From Sphingobium sp. C100 (GTDB taxonomy: Bacteria; Pseudomonadota; Alphaproteobacteria; Sphingomonadales; Sphingomonadaceae): 33,376 nucleotides of DNA. Shown one piece after another: positions 23,953 through 32,041 of this stretch. The stretch's first letter is position 1; every line of letters starts with the position of its first letter. The stretch is taken from positions 1-33,376 of the forward strand of contig NZ_AYOY01000163.1 of the NCBI RefSeq assembly GCF_000508185.1. Direction: 5' to 3'. The notes under the pieces were generated by a model. The model had not been told where the DNA came from. It saw only the letters and a list, made by a program, of their open reading frames with translations, and ran no database searches. A program made the position numbers and the translations under genes.

Positions 23953-24708
23953 ATGAATTTGACGGGTCGAACCATTCTCATCACCGGCGGTACGAGCGGC
24001 ATCGGCCAAGCCCTCGCCGAAGCATTCCATCAGCGCGGCAACCAGGTCATCATCGCCGGGCGTCGTCAGGCCCTTCTGGACGAGATCATCGCGGCGCATC
24101 CCGGGATGCACGGCCACCAGATCGACATGCGGGATCCCGCGGCGATCACTCGCCTGGCCGAAGACATCGAAGCCCTGTTCCCCGATCTCGACATGCTGGT
24201 GAACAATGCCGGTATCTCACAGCTCGAGGCTTGGGACGAGGATGCGATCGATATCAACACATCGCTCGCCACCATCGAGACGAACATCCTCGGCGTCCTA
24301 CGGCTGACCGCAGCTCTGCTACCGACGCTCTCGCGGCAGCCATCTGCGACGATCATCACCACGACATCAGGCCTCGCCTTCGTACCGCGCTCCAATTACG
24401 CGACCTATTGCGCAAGCAAGGCCTTCCTCCACTCGTGGCTGCAATCCCTGCGTCACCAGCTCCGGCGCAAATCCATCGAGGTCATCGAGCTTACGCCGCC
24501 CTACGTGCAAACCCAGCTCGCGGGGCCTCAACAAGCGAACGATCCGGCCGCCATGCCGCTCGCCGACTACATCGCCGAGGTAATCGCGCTCCTCGATGAG
24601 CCTGCCCCGGCCGATGGCGAGATCCTGGTCGAGCGGGTGAAGGCTCTTCGCACCGCGGAGCGACGCGGCGTCTACCGGGAGGTCTTCGCCAGTCTGAACC
24701 CGGCATAG
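23953..24708 (+). CDS. Short-chain dehydrogenase (DltE-like)
   Basis: SDR of 251 residues. Motifs: TGGTSGIG (11-18), NNAG (84-87), a Thr/Ser stretch ending SG (about 135-140), and YCASK (152-156). The C-terminal part (LTPPYVQTQLAG, DEPAPADGEILVERVKALRTAE) is the pattern of the DltE-named group of SDRs, in which the substrate is unknown. ATG 23953 has AGGAG well placed. Follows the NmrA gene by 39 bases and is likely in the same transcript; the next gene, DUF1097, is 97 bases downstream. Confidence 0.92.
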   Translation: MNLTGRTILITGGTSGIGQALAEAFHQRGNQVIIAGRRQALLDEIIAAHPGMHGHQIDMRDPAAITRLAEDIEALFPDLDMLVNNAGISQLEAWDEDAIDINTSLATIETNILGVLRLTAALLPTLSRQPSATIITTTSGLAFVPRSNYATYCASKAFLHSWLQSLRHQLRRKSIEVIELTPPYVQTQLAGPQQANDPAAMPLADYIAEVIALLDEPAPADGEILVERVKALRTAERRGVYREVFASLNPA

Positions 24709-24805
24709 GTCGTCGGAGCTGCGGAATCGTGGGCCGGCGAGAGCTTGGTTCGGCCTGGCACAATCCTCGAACCGATATCTGTAACGCACGAAAGGAAGCT
24801 TCCTC

Positions 24806-25330
24806 ATGAGCAGCACACAGGTACAGGAAACGCGGCAAGCGCTGCCGCAGGCCAATCACAGTCAGCCACGCGGGAAATTCATCCTCTGGACGCTGATCGC
24901 TTCCGTCGTCGCGGCCTTTGCTGCCTGGCTCAGCGCGGCGCTCGAGCTTGAGGTCTGGGTAATGTTCGCAGGCTTCATTGCCTGGTTCACCCGCCCCACA
25001 GCGCTGAGGAACAGCGTGGCGGCAATGCTGTGCCTCTGGCTCGGGATCGTGATCGGCGCGCTGTCGCACATTGCAACCGGCGCACTCATCCCTTCGCTCG
25101 ACCATATGGCGTTGCCCGTCGTCGTGTTCCTTGTCGCCATCCTCATTGTCGGCCTGCGCACCCACGGAATTCTCGGCAACATGTTGGCGTGGTTTCTCGG
25201 CATGGTGACCTTTTTCGCAGCCGAGTTCGACCTCGCCGCTGCTTCCTTTATGCATCTCGCCTTTGCGACCGGGATCGGTGGGTTGGCTGGATACTGCTGC
25301 CAGACCCTCAACAGACGGTTCGCGGAGTAA
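24806..25330 (+). CDS. DUF1097 family membrane protein
   Basis: A 174-residue membrane protein with five or six helices: FILWTLIASVVAAFAAWLS, LEVWVMFAGFIAWFT, then short loops and further helices ending in a Tyr-Cys-Cys (GGLAGYCCQT). The pattern fits DUF1097, an uncharacterised inner-membrane family (E. coli YcdZ type). ATG 24806 has AAAGGAAG before it. The N-terminal 20 residues are polar and Gln-rich. It lies between an SDR and an AraC regulator; no sequence clue on substrate. Confidence 0.85.
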   Translation: MSSTQVQETRQALPQANHSQPRGKFILWTLIASVVAAFAAWLSAALELEVWVMFAGFIAWFTRPTALRNSVAAMLCLWLGIVIGALSHIATGALIPSLDHMALPVVVFLVAILIVGLRTHGILGNMLAWFLGMVTFFAAEFDLAAASFMHLAFATGIGGLAGYCCQTLNRRFAE

Positions 25331-25446
25331 CGCCTCCAGCGAGGGCCATCGGCAGGGCGAGCGCCCCACCCGCGGCGGTTGACCATTGCGATTCAGACGA
25401 CCCATGCTGTATCGTTATCAATATCTTCGTAATCGTCCGGAGCCAG

Positions 25447-26472
25447 ATGGACCCTCTCTCGCAACTTCTCTCGCTGCTCAAACCACAGAGCTATATCTCG
25501 TCTGGCTTTCATGCCGGCGGTCAATGGTCGGTGCAGTTCGGCGACCAGAGCCATCTCATCAAGTGCTACGCGGTCGTGTCGGGCTCGTGCTGGCTCCAAA
25601 TTGATGGTGTCCCCGACCCGCTGGCCCTCGAGGAGGGCGACAGTTTCGTGCTGCCGAGCGGGCAGCCCTTTCGTCTCGCCAGCGACCTTGATCTACCACC
25701 CGTCGCGGCATCCGAAATCTTCCCGGCTGCGCGACGCGGCGGCGAGGTTTTCATCAACGGCGGCGGCGACCTCTTCATGGTCGGAAGCCGGTTTGGCGTG
25801 AGCGGAGGTCATGCCGGAATGCTGCTGGCGATGCTGCCGCACGTCGTACATCTGCGCAAAGCCTCAGACCAGGCGGCGCTTCGCTGGTCGGTCGAGCGGA
25901 TGATGGAGGAATTGCGTGAGGGCGAGCCGGGCGGCTATCTGATCGCGCAGCATCTCGCCCACATGATGTTGGTTCATGCGCTGCGCGCTCATCTGGCTGT
26001 CGGACCTGGCGTTGGAGTCGGGTGGTTCTTCGCCCTGGCGGACAAGCAACTTGCCAAGGCGATCGCCGCGATCCACACCGATCCTGCTCGCCGCTGGACG
26101 CTGCAGGAGCTTGGCGAGGTGGCAGGCATGTCTCGATCGACCTTCGCGCTGCGCTTCAAGGAAACGGCGGGCGAAACACCGATGGATTATCTCAGCCGTT
26201 GGCGCATGATGCTCGCTTGCGACCGGCTGGAGACGTCCGACGATCCGGTCTCCATTATCGCGCCTGCAATCGGGTATGAGTCCGAAAGCGCATTCAGCAC
26301 AGCATTCAAGCGGGTCATGGGTTGCTCACCCCGACAGTATGGCCGCATGCCTAGACTTGGTGCAGCGCGAAGTGACGCCCAGGCTGCAAGGCAGCGGCTG
26401 GCGAACTTGGATTTGGCCGATGTCCAAACGGCGCCTACTCATCTGTCTCGCCTTGCGGCGCGAGGCGGATAA
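25447..26472 (+). CDS. AraC family regulator with cupin-type sensing domain
   Basis: A 341-residue regulator: N-terminal cupin_6-like domain (YAVVSGSCWLQIDG, ALEEGDSFVLPSGQPFRL), a helical linker, then the C-terminal double HTH (about 205-300; LQELGEVAGMSRSTFALRF, SIIAPAIGYESESAFSTAF). This is the form common in regulators next to SDR or reductase genes. ATG 25447 has GGAG five bases upstream; the long opening to 25030 overlaps DUF1097 and is rejected. The last 30 or so residues after the HTH are extra and Arg/Gln/Ala rich. It is the last gene of the rightward NmrA-SDR-DUF1097 run. After it, 26473-26675 holds no gene. Confidence 0.92.
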   Translation: MDPLSQLLSLLKPQSYISSGFHAGGQWSVQFGDQSHLIKCYAVVSGSCWLQIDGVPDPLALEEGDSFVLPSGQPFRLASDLDLPPVAASEIFPAARRGGEVFINGGGDLFMVGSRFGVSGGHAGMLLAMLPHVVHLRKASDQAALRWSVERMMEELREGEPGGYLIAQHLAHMMLVHALRAHLAVGPGVGVGWFFALADKQLAKAIAAIHTDPARRWTLQELGEVAGMSRSTFALRFKETAGETPMDYLSRWRMMLACDRLETSDDPVSIIAPAIGYESESAFSTAFKRVMGCSPRQYGRMPRLGAARSDAQAARQRLANLDLADVQTAPTHLSRLAARGG

Positions 26473-26675
26473 AGCGATGCGCCACCACTGAGCCGCTCCC
26501 TTGCCCCGACTAAGACCAGAACCCCCGATGAATTGCGCGATAATGCCATGTGCTGGCCGAACCAATCGAGCATCAGCGCCGTCGACGCTGAAATTTGAGA
26601 AGCCGCCGATCCACGCAGACGTGTACAGCCGGGCGGGCCTCTAGGCTGCTGTTCCTCGAACGACCGCCCGGTGAC

Positions 26676-27146
26676 CTAACCAGGCGCCTGGACCCGTTCC
26701 ACAGCCTTCATCTCGGTCGTCGTGGGTTCAATCCCAAGCGACACATACAGAGTTGCATTTGCGTACTCCTTTATGCGGGTTATAAGCCCATCCTCCACAT
26801 CGAAGCGGGTGATGTAAACGTTGCTGTATGGGATACCTGAGTGGGTGACCGTCGCGCTTCCACGCGCTTCCAAGAACGCCCGCTTGCGATCACCCGATTC
26901 GCTCCAGTCGGGATCCGGCCATCGTAGTCCGGTGAACTTGCGGAACAACCCATTGGTATAATCGAGGACTTCTTCCTTGCCAGAAAAAATGCCCATGGGA
27001 TCCCCGGTCGCGTCGGCCGCGATCGGAAAAATCTGCTCAACGTTGTCAGCGAGGCACCGTGCAATACCTTCCCGATCCTCGGTTTCGATGAAACGGACAT
27101 AATCTTGCGCTACTGCAAGCGCCCCGCGAAATTCTGTATTGGCCAT
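26676..27146 (-). CDS. NTF2-like (SnoaL-type) protein
   Basis: A 156-residue protein with the NTF2-like cone fold of the SnoaL/ketosteroid-isomerase kind: N-terminal helix (ALAVAQDYVRFIETEDREGI), CLADNVEQIFP, GKEEVLDYTNGLFRKF and the beta-sheet part (NVYITRFDVEDGLITRIKEY). Members act as isomerases, cyclases or ligand binders; substrate unknown. ATG 27146 has AGGAAGGA five bases upstream; a longer opening to 27218 crosses the promoter. Divergent from a TetR gene, with a perfect palindrome in the 72-base gap, so probably repressed by it. Confidence 0.88.
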   Translation of the reverse strand: MANTEFRGALAVAQDYVRFIETEDREGIARCLADNVEQIFPIAADATGDPMGIFSGKEEVLDYTNGLFRKFTGLRWPDPDWSESGDRKRAFLEARGSATVTHSGIPYSNVYITRFDVEDGLITRIKEYANATLYVSLGIEPTTTEMKAVERVQAPG

Positions 27147-27188
27147 GTGCGTCCTTCCTTGAAATTCGTTAACCCGCCTCCAAATATA

Positions 27189-27202
27189 TGAGCAAATGCT
27201 CA
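27189..27202. promoter_or_regulatory. TetR-type palindromic operator
   Basis: TGAGCA-AA-TGCTCA is a perfect palindrome in the arms, between the divergent starts at 27146 and 27219. It is the expected place for the TetR operator controlling both genes. Confidence 0.7.
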
Positions 27203-27218
27203 GAATTTTTACTCGCAT

Positions 27219-27899
27219 ATGACGGCGCGACCGTCGGGCAAGCTAAAGCCTCGCAAACGACCGGTCCAAGCACGGTCGCTGGCGACGATCGAGGCCATCT
27301 TCGAGGCTACTATTCAGGTTTTGTTGCATGGCGGCGCCAGGGCATTGACGACGAACCGGATAGCCGAAAGAGCCGGCGTCTCAGTCGGAACGCTGTACCA
27401 GTACTTTCCCGCGAAGGAGGCACTGCTCTATGCTCTGGTTAGTCGACACCTGGACAAGGCCGGCCAAGCCGTCGAACAAGCCTGCCAAGCGCACAGTGGT
27501 GCATCCCTGTCGGATTGCGCCGACACGTTCGTCGATGCGTACATCGACGCAAAGGCTGGCGATGTCGCAGTGTCACGGGCCTTGTATCATGCCTCGACCG
27601 AGCTCGACATGCAGGATCTGGGTGCTGCAATGATCGCCCGCCTGCATCAGGCAGTGCGCGGGTTGCTGGAACATGTGCAAGGCGAGCGTTTCGAACCGCT
27701 CGACAGCATCGTGTTCAGCTGGGTCGCAGTCGTGACCGGGGGTACGCGCGTCCTGTTCGAAGAGGATGGGACGGCCGAGCGCCTGCCTGCTTTTCGCGCG
27801 CAACTAAAGCTCATCTCGCGCGCCTATCTCGACAGCATCCGCACCATCGAAACCAAGGCAAGCTCAACGCCAACCGGCGAGTGCCAGTCGAATGTCTGA
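27219..27899 (+). CDS. TetR family transcriptional regulator
   Basis: A 226-residue TetR-type regulator with a basic N-terminal arm (KLKPRKRPVQARS), the HTH (LTTNRIAERAGVSVGTLYQY, about residues 43-62) and an all-helical ligand domain. ATG 27219 fits the family start; no strong ribosome site is visible in the short gap. Divergent from the NTF2-like gene and likely its repressor through 27189-27202. The last 15 residues (Ser/Thr rich) may be non-essential. Intact. Confidence 0.92.
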   Translation: MTARPSGKLKPRKRPVQARSLATIEAIFEATIQVLLHGGARALTTNRIAERAGVSVGTLYQYFPAKEALLYALVSRHLDKAGQAVEQACQAHSGASLSDCADTFVDAYIDAKAGDVAVSRALYHASTELDMQDLGAAMIARLHQAVRGLLEHVQGERFEPLDSIVFSWVAVVTGGTRVLFEEDGTAERLPAFRAQLKLISRAYLDSIRTIETKASSTPTGECQSNV

Positions 27900-27959
27900 A
27901 TGAAGTTGCCGAAAAGCCTGCCTCATGGCGTCGCATCGGCCAGGAATGTGATGCCCTTG

Positions 27960-28202
27960 CTTGGCCATGGCCCGTTTGCCGTCCGCATATCGGGTCCGTT
28001 CGTTACCAATGATGTGACGAGCTTCTCGTCAACCCCGCTGTCGCCGAAATCGGCTGCGATGGCGTCTGTCTGGCTAGCAGCGCCGGAACTGAAGAGTGGC
28101 CGGCTAACGCCGGTCCTTCTCCATCATCCGGTAGCCGCGACCGAGGCGATCGATGTCGCTCTCCCGTCCGCGCGTCTGGTCCCGCCAAATCGGCGCATTT
28201 TT
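27960..28202 (+). pseudogene. LysR regulator, C-terminal remnant
   Basis: The frame beginning at 27900 reads from mid-way like the end of a LysR effector domain: GPFAVRISGPFVTNDV, then WLAAPELKSGRLTPVLLHH, and the common ending ALPSARLVPPNRRIF. There is no HTH, and the part between (about 28020-28075) reads better in another frame, so at least two frameshifts are present. It is a scar of an older regulator. The 27900-28332 stretch holds nothing else apart from this remnant. Confidence 0.6.
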
Positions 28203-28332
28203 CGACGAAGATCATGCTGGCCAACATCGTGAGGCTCCCGTTTCCGGCGCAATGACGGGGTTGCGGTTGCGAGTTGCGCTGAGGAGCTGCCGCCGATGCA
28301 CGGCTTAGTTAGGCTCTATCTTATGATAATAA

Positions 28333-28382
28333 TGCGGGTGGTCGGAATCGAACCGACACTCCTTGCGGAACCGGATTTTGAA
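28333..28382 (-). pseudogene. 3' fragment of a tRNA-Leu (CAA), possible old attachment site
   Basis: Reading leftward, 50 bases match the 3' part of a class II tRNA-Leu: anticodon loop TTCAAAA, the 3' anticodon strand, a long variable arm, T-arm (GTCGG-TTCGATT-CCGAC) and the acceptor strand CACCCGC plus A. The 5' half is missing: the upstream bases cannot form the anticodon or D stems, and no GCGGGTG is present. CCA is not encoded. Such fragments are left at the far end of islands integrated in tRNA genes. Confidence 0.8.
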
Positions 28383-28597
28383 GGGAGTCGCGTTTACTGA
28401 ATGCGTCCCCTCGTAGCGAGCCCACACGTTTCGAGCTTGTTTATCAGCGCCTGTTCGCCCCTATGCTGCACCCAGCGGTCAAGAAGAACCCGCCGATGTG
28501 TACGCTATAGCCCGAAAATACCGCACGGAATTTCGAAGGGGCTTCCAGTATCAGCATCTATCAGTCTCAATCGCCTTAGCAATACAGGAGGTTGAGC

Positions 28598-28882
28598 ATG
28601 GCAAAGATCGAAACTACGCAAATTCGGAGAACAATCCGGCGGCACCAATTGCGCGAAATGGTGCCGATGGCTGACAGCACGATTTATGAAATGGAGCAAC
28701 GTGGCGAGTTTCCCCGGCGGTTCGCACTCTCGCCACGTTGCATCGTTTGGGACCTGGCCGAGATCGAGGCCTGGCTGATGGCACGGCGGGCTGCCCCGAT
28801 CCGTCGGGCACAGCACCCTGACGTCACCAAGCGCAAAACCCGACCGGTCAAAGGGCGGGATCAAGCTCCATCAAGGGCATAG
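28598..28882 (+). CDS. AlpA-like phage/island regulator (excisionase-type HTH)
   Basis: A 94-residue protein of the AlpA family, MerR-like winged helix. The core is RHQLREMVPMADSTIYEM, GEFPRRFALSPRCIVWDLAE and IEAWLMARR, as in AlpA and island-type excision regulators. These activate integrase or act as excisionase. ATG 28598 follows AGGAGG at six bases; a TTG at 28592 is too close. Its 3' end overlaps the convergent integrase by 35 bases, so transcription of one could affect the other. A basic C-terminal tail follows the core. No other excisionase is in sight, so this is the best candidate for the element's control gene. Confidence 0.85.
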   Translation: MAKIETTQIRRTIRRHQLREMVPMADSTIYEMEQRGEFPRRFALSPRCIVWDLAEIEAWLMARRAAPIRRAQHPDVTKRKTRPVKGRDQAPSRA

Positions 28883-30104
28883 CTTGCGGTAGAAGCGTTG
28901 GGGCATGCTTCCGACCGTCGATCCAGGCGTCAACGGTATCTGCCCACTCCTGCATCATATGCCGGCGCTGCACCTCATACTCGGCCTTGTTGTAGACGCC
29001 GCGAGACGAACGTCCGTCCTCATGCGCCAGGCACTTTTCGATCCAGTCGCTGTTAAAGCCCAGCTCATTTAGCAGCGTCGAGCCCGTCCGCCGCAGATCA
29101 TGGATCGTGAAAGGCTCCAGCGGCAGCCCCTCCTTCTTGGCCTGTTCGACGACGGCATAGGTGACCCGATTGAAGGTCGCGCGTGACATCGGCGCGTCCG
29201 CGTCGTACCGGGACGGCAACAGGTATCGAGAGTTCCCAGAGCAGGTCTTGAGCGCGATCATGATATCCAACGTCTGTCGGCACAGGTAGACGTTGTGCGG
29301 CTTCGACCGCTTCATGCGCTCCTTCGGGATGGTCCAGACGGCGTTGTCGAAATCGATCTCGTCCCACACTGCATCCTGCAACTCGCTCTTCCGGACCATG
29401 GTGAGGACGAAAAGTTTCATGCCGAGGCGGATCGTCGGCAATGTCGCGACATGCTCGAGCTGTTTGAACATGATGCGAATCTCGGCGGGCGAAAGTGCGC
29501 GGTCCTTTGGCGTAAAGGTGGCGATCGAGGCCGGACCGACGTCATCGGCCGGGTTGGCGACCTTCTCGCCGTGCAGAATGGCGAAGCCGTAGATTTGCTT
29601 CAGGATATCCCGCACATGGATGGCGGTCGCTGGCGCTCCCCGTTCGACGATTTTGCCGCAGTGAGCGCGCAGATCATCGGGAGTGATCTCTGTCAGGAGA
29701 CGATTCCGCCAGACGGGCATGAGTTCGCGCTCAAAGATGGAGCGGCGCATCGCGCGGGTGCTGTCAGCCATGGTCGCATTGGTCAGCCATTTCTCGCCGA
29801 ACTGGCCGAAGCTCTTTGCTTCCTTGATCCGGCGCTTCTCCCGCTGCTTCTCGATGGCGGGGGACCGCCCTTCGGCGATCGCGCGCCGCGCGTCGATGCA
29901 TAACTCGCGAGCCCTGGCGAGCGATATCCCGTCACGGGCATACCTACCGAGATAGACGGTCTCCCGCCTGCCGTTCAGTCGATAGTCGAGCCTGAACGAA
30001 ATGGCGCCCGACGGTGCAACGCGCACATACATCCCGTCACGATCAGATACCTTGTACATTTTGGCTTTTGGTTTCAGGCACTTGAGTGCTGCATCGGTCA
30101 ACAT
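28848..30104 (-). CDS. int: Tyrosine integrase, P4-type with arm-binding domain
   Basis: A 418-residue site-specific recombinase of the P4-like class. N-terminal arm-binding domain (DUF4102 style; LTDAALKCLKPKAKMYKVSD, DRDGMYVRV, GRYARDGISLARAR), core-binding domain about 98-185, catalytic domain from about 205. Catalytic residues are present: Arg 238 (MVRKSEL), His 335 and Arg 338 (HDLRRT), His 361, and Tyr 371 (VYNKAEY). Its start points to guaA, which is in the same orientation 294 bases upstream; this is the usual layout for integrases that use the 3' end of guaA. It probably integrates and excises the element. It overlaps the alpA-like gene at its 3' end. Confidence 0.95.
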   Translation of the reverse strand: MLTDAALKCLKPKAKMYKVSDRDGMYVRVAPSGAISFRLDYRLNGRRETVYLGRYARDGISLARARELCIDARRAIAEGRSPAIEKQREKRRIKEAKSFGQFGEKWLTNATMADSTRAMRRSIFERELMPVWRNRLLTEITPDDLRAHCGKIVERGAPATAIHVRDILKQIYGFAILHGEKVANPADDVGPASIATFTPKDRALSPAEIRIMFKQLEHVATLPTIRLGMKLFVLTMVRKSELQDAVWDEIDFDNAVWTIPKERMKRSKPHNVYLCRQTLDIMIALKTCSGNSRYLLPSRYDADAPMSRATFNRVTYAVVEQAKKEGLPLEPFTIHDLRRTGSTLLNELGFNSDWIEKCLAHEDGRSSRGVYNKAEYEVQRRHMMQEWADTVDAWIDGRKHAPTLLPQAMPLMELDPAL

Positions 30105-30121
30105 TTCGGGCCTCCTTGCGG

Positions 30122-30134
30122 AAAAGTACCGTCA
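30122..30134. repeat. Short direct repeat near int, possible arm-type site
   Basis: AAAAGTACCGTCA at 30122-30134 recurs at 30194-30206, and its inverse TGACGGTACTTT is at 30223-30234. Short repeats of this kind next to an int start are common as integrase arm sites. Confidence 0.45.
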
Positions 30135-30194
30135 CGTGGTTTTTGGAGGCCTATGGCGTAAAAAGCGCTTATAATTCAGCGTCTTATATTAAAA

Positions 30195-30234
30195 AAAGTA
30201 CCGTCATGAGCCTCATTGCTCCTGACGGTACTTT
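30195..30234. terminator. Long hairpin with T-runs on both strands
   Basis: A 12-base perfect stem (AAAGTACCGTCA/TGACGGTACTTT) encloses a further GAGC/GCTC stem after one mismatch. A run of seven A on the left gives a T-run after the hairpin on the minus strand, and CGTTTTT follows on the plus strand. It could end the guaA transcript, but its arms also form the repeat near int, so either role (or both) is possible. Confidence 0.6.
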
Positions 30235-30397
30235 CGTTTTTCCGGTTGATCAATGGGGGCAAGGCCCGTCAGCGAGGCTGCCAAACGCCATCTATGCCCA
30301 CCGATAGATGTCGAAAGGCACAGAAGGAATTTATTTTTGTTTCAGTTGGTTAGACCGTACTTCAGCGTAAATTCGGCGGCGTTCGGAGGGGTCTGAA

Positions 30398-30409
30398 TCA
30401 TTCCCACTC
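30398..30409. other. Candidate attachment site at the 3' end of guaA
   Basis: TCATTCCCACTC covers the last codons and stop of guaA. The guaA 3' end is a known integration site for islands with this type of integrase. A second copy of these bases would be expected at the far end of the element; none was found in the window, so the far end lies to the left. Confidence 0.5.
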
Positions 30410-31957
30410 GATCGTGCCGGGCGGCTTTGACGTATAGTCGTACACCACGCGGTTGATGCCCTTCACCTCGTTGATGATGCGGGTCGCGACGCGGCTGAGG
30501 AAGGCGGCGTCGAAGGGGTAGATGTCGGCGGTCATGCCGTCGGTCGAGGTGACGGCGCGCACGGCGCAGACGCTGTCATAGGTGCGGTGGTCGCCCATCA
30601 CGCCCACGGTGCGGACCGGGAGCAGCACGGCAAAGGCCTGCCAGATCGCGTCGTAAAGGCCGGCGGCGCGGATTTCCTCCAGATAGATGGCGTCGGCCTT
30701 GCGCAAAATGTCGCAGCGTTCCTTGGTCACTTCGCCGGGAATGCGGATGGCGAGGCCGGGGCCGGGGAAGGGATGGCGGCCGACGAAGATTTCCGGCAGG
30801 CCCAGTTCCCGACCGAGCACGCGGACCTCGTCCTTGAACAGTTCGCGCAGCGGTTCGACCAGCTTCATGTTCATGCGTTCGGGCAGGCCGCCGACATTAT
30901 GGTGCGACTTGATCGTCACCGAAGGGCCGCCGGTGAAGCTGACGCTTTCGATCACGTCGGGATAGAGCGTGCCCTGCGCCAGGAAATCGGCGCCGCCGAT
31001 CTTCGCGGCTTCTTCCTCGAACACGGCGATGAATTCGCCACCGATGAACTTGCGCTTCTTTTCCGGGTCGGTGAGGCCGGCAAGGCCGCCCAGGAAACGC
31101 TCTTCGGCATTCACATGCACCAGCTTGATGCCATAATGTTCGCGGAACAGGCTGACGACCTGTTCGGCTTCGCCCAGCCGCATCAGGCCATGGTCAACGA
31201 ACACGCAGGTGAGTTGGTCGCCAATCGCTTCATGGATCAGCACGGCGGCCACGGCGGAGTCGACGCCGCCCGACAGGCCGCAGATGACGCGGCCCGAGCC
31301 GACCTGTTCGCGGATCTCGGCGATCTTGGTGGCGCGGAATTCGGCCATGGTCCAGTCGCCGGCGAGGCCACAGACATGGCGCACGAAATTGGCGAGCAGC
31401 TTCGCGCCATCGGGGGTGTGGACGACTTCGGGATGGAATTGCGTGGCGTAGAAGCGCTTTTCCTCGTTCGCGGTGACGGCATAGGGCGCGCCGTCGCTGA
31501 CCGCGACCACTTCGAAGCCCGGCGCCAGTTGCGTCACCTTGTCGCCATGGCTCATCCACACCTGATGTTTTTCGCCCGGCGTCCACAGGCCGTCGAACAG
31601 GGCGCAGTCCTGCTTCACCTCGATGAAGGCGCGGCCGAATTCGCCGCTTTCGCCGCCTTCGACATGGCCGCCAAGCTGTTGCATCATCGTCTGCTGGCCA
31701 TAGCAGATGCCCAGGACCGGAATGCCCGCGTCGAAAAAGGGCTGCGGCGCGCGGGGGCTGTCTTCCCACATCACCGACGAAGGACCGCCGGAAAGGATGA
31801 TGCCCCTGGGCTTGAGGCGTTCGAACGCTTCGGCGGCATTGTTGAAGGGGGCGATCTCGGAATAGACGCCGGCTTCGCGGACGCGCCGGGCGATGAGCTG
31901 GGTCACCTGGCTGCCGAAATCCACGATGAGGATATTATCCTGAAGGGGCAGCGTCAT
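30398..31957 (-). CDS. guaA: GMP synthase (glutamine-hydrolysing)
   Basis: Converts XMP to GMP with glutamine and ATP, in the cytosol. The 519-residue protein has the class I glutamine amidotransferase domain first (GICYGQQ, nucleophile Cys 85; FHPE, His 175/Glu 177), then the ATP-PPase domain with SGGVDS (229-234), and the C-terminal dimerisation domain ending KPPGTIEWE. All key residues are there and the length is normal. ATG 31957 has AAAGGC before it. The end is intact in spite of the integrase behind it, as the element restores it. A housekeeping gene, and the clearest chromosomal marker in the window. Confidence 0.99.
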   Translation of the reverse strand: MTLPLQDNILIVDFGSQVTQLIARRVREAGVYSEIAPFNNAAEAFERLKPRGIILSGGPSSVMWEDSPRAPQPFFDAGIPVLGICYGQQTMMQQLGGHVEGGESGEFGRAFIEVKQDCALFDGLWTPGEKHQVWMSHGDKVTQLAPGFEVVAVSDGAPYAVTANEEKRFYATQFHPEVVHTPDGAKLLANFVRHVCGLAGDWTMAEFRATKIAEIREQVGSGRVICGLSGGVDSAVAAVLIHEAIGDQLTCVFVDHGLMRLGEAEQVVSLFREHYGIKLVHVNAEERFLGGLAGLTDPEKKRKFIGGEFIAVFEEEAAKIGGADFLAQGTLYPDVIESVSFTGGPSVTIKSHHNVGGLPERMNMKLVEPLRELFKDEVRVLGRELGLPEIFVGRHPFPGPGLAIRIPGEVTKERCDILRKADAIYLEEIRAAGLYDAIWQAFAVLLPVRTVGVMGDHRTYDSVCAVRAVTSTDGMTADIYPFDAAFLSRVATRIINEVKGINRVVYDYTSKPPGTIEWE

Positions 31958-32041
31958 CGAATCGCCTTTATATCGAACGGTGGAAGGGATTCGCGCCCGG
32001 TTAGTCGTCCCTTGCCCTGATGTCCAGTTGGCGGCGGCGGT

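Noticed and set aside
24491..25405. Minus-strand frame of 304 codons opposite SDR and DUF1097 genes
   Set aside because: Shadow frame; no ribosome site or family features.
28333..28440. Complete tRNA-Leu
   Set aside because: Only the 3' 50 bases match; the upstream bases lack the acceptor, D-arm and 5' anticodon strands.
30587..32020. Plus-strand frame of 477 codons opposite guaA
   Set aside because: Antisense to a complete housekeeping gene; composition (Ala/Asp/His/Gln-rich) is that of a shadow frame.
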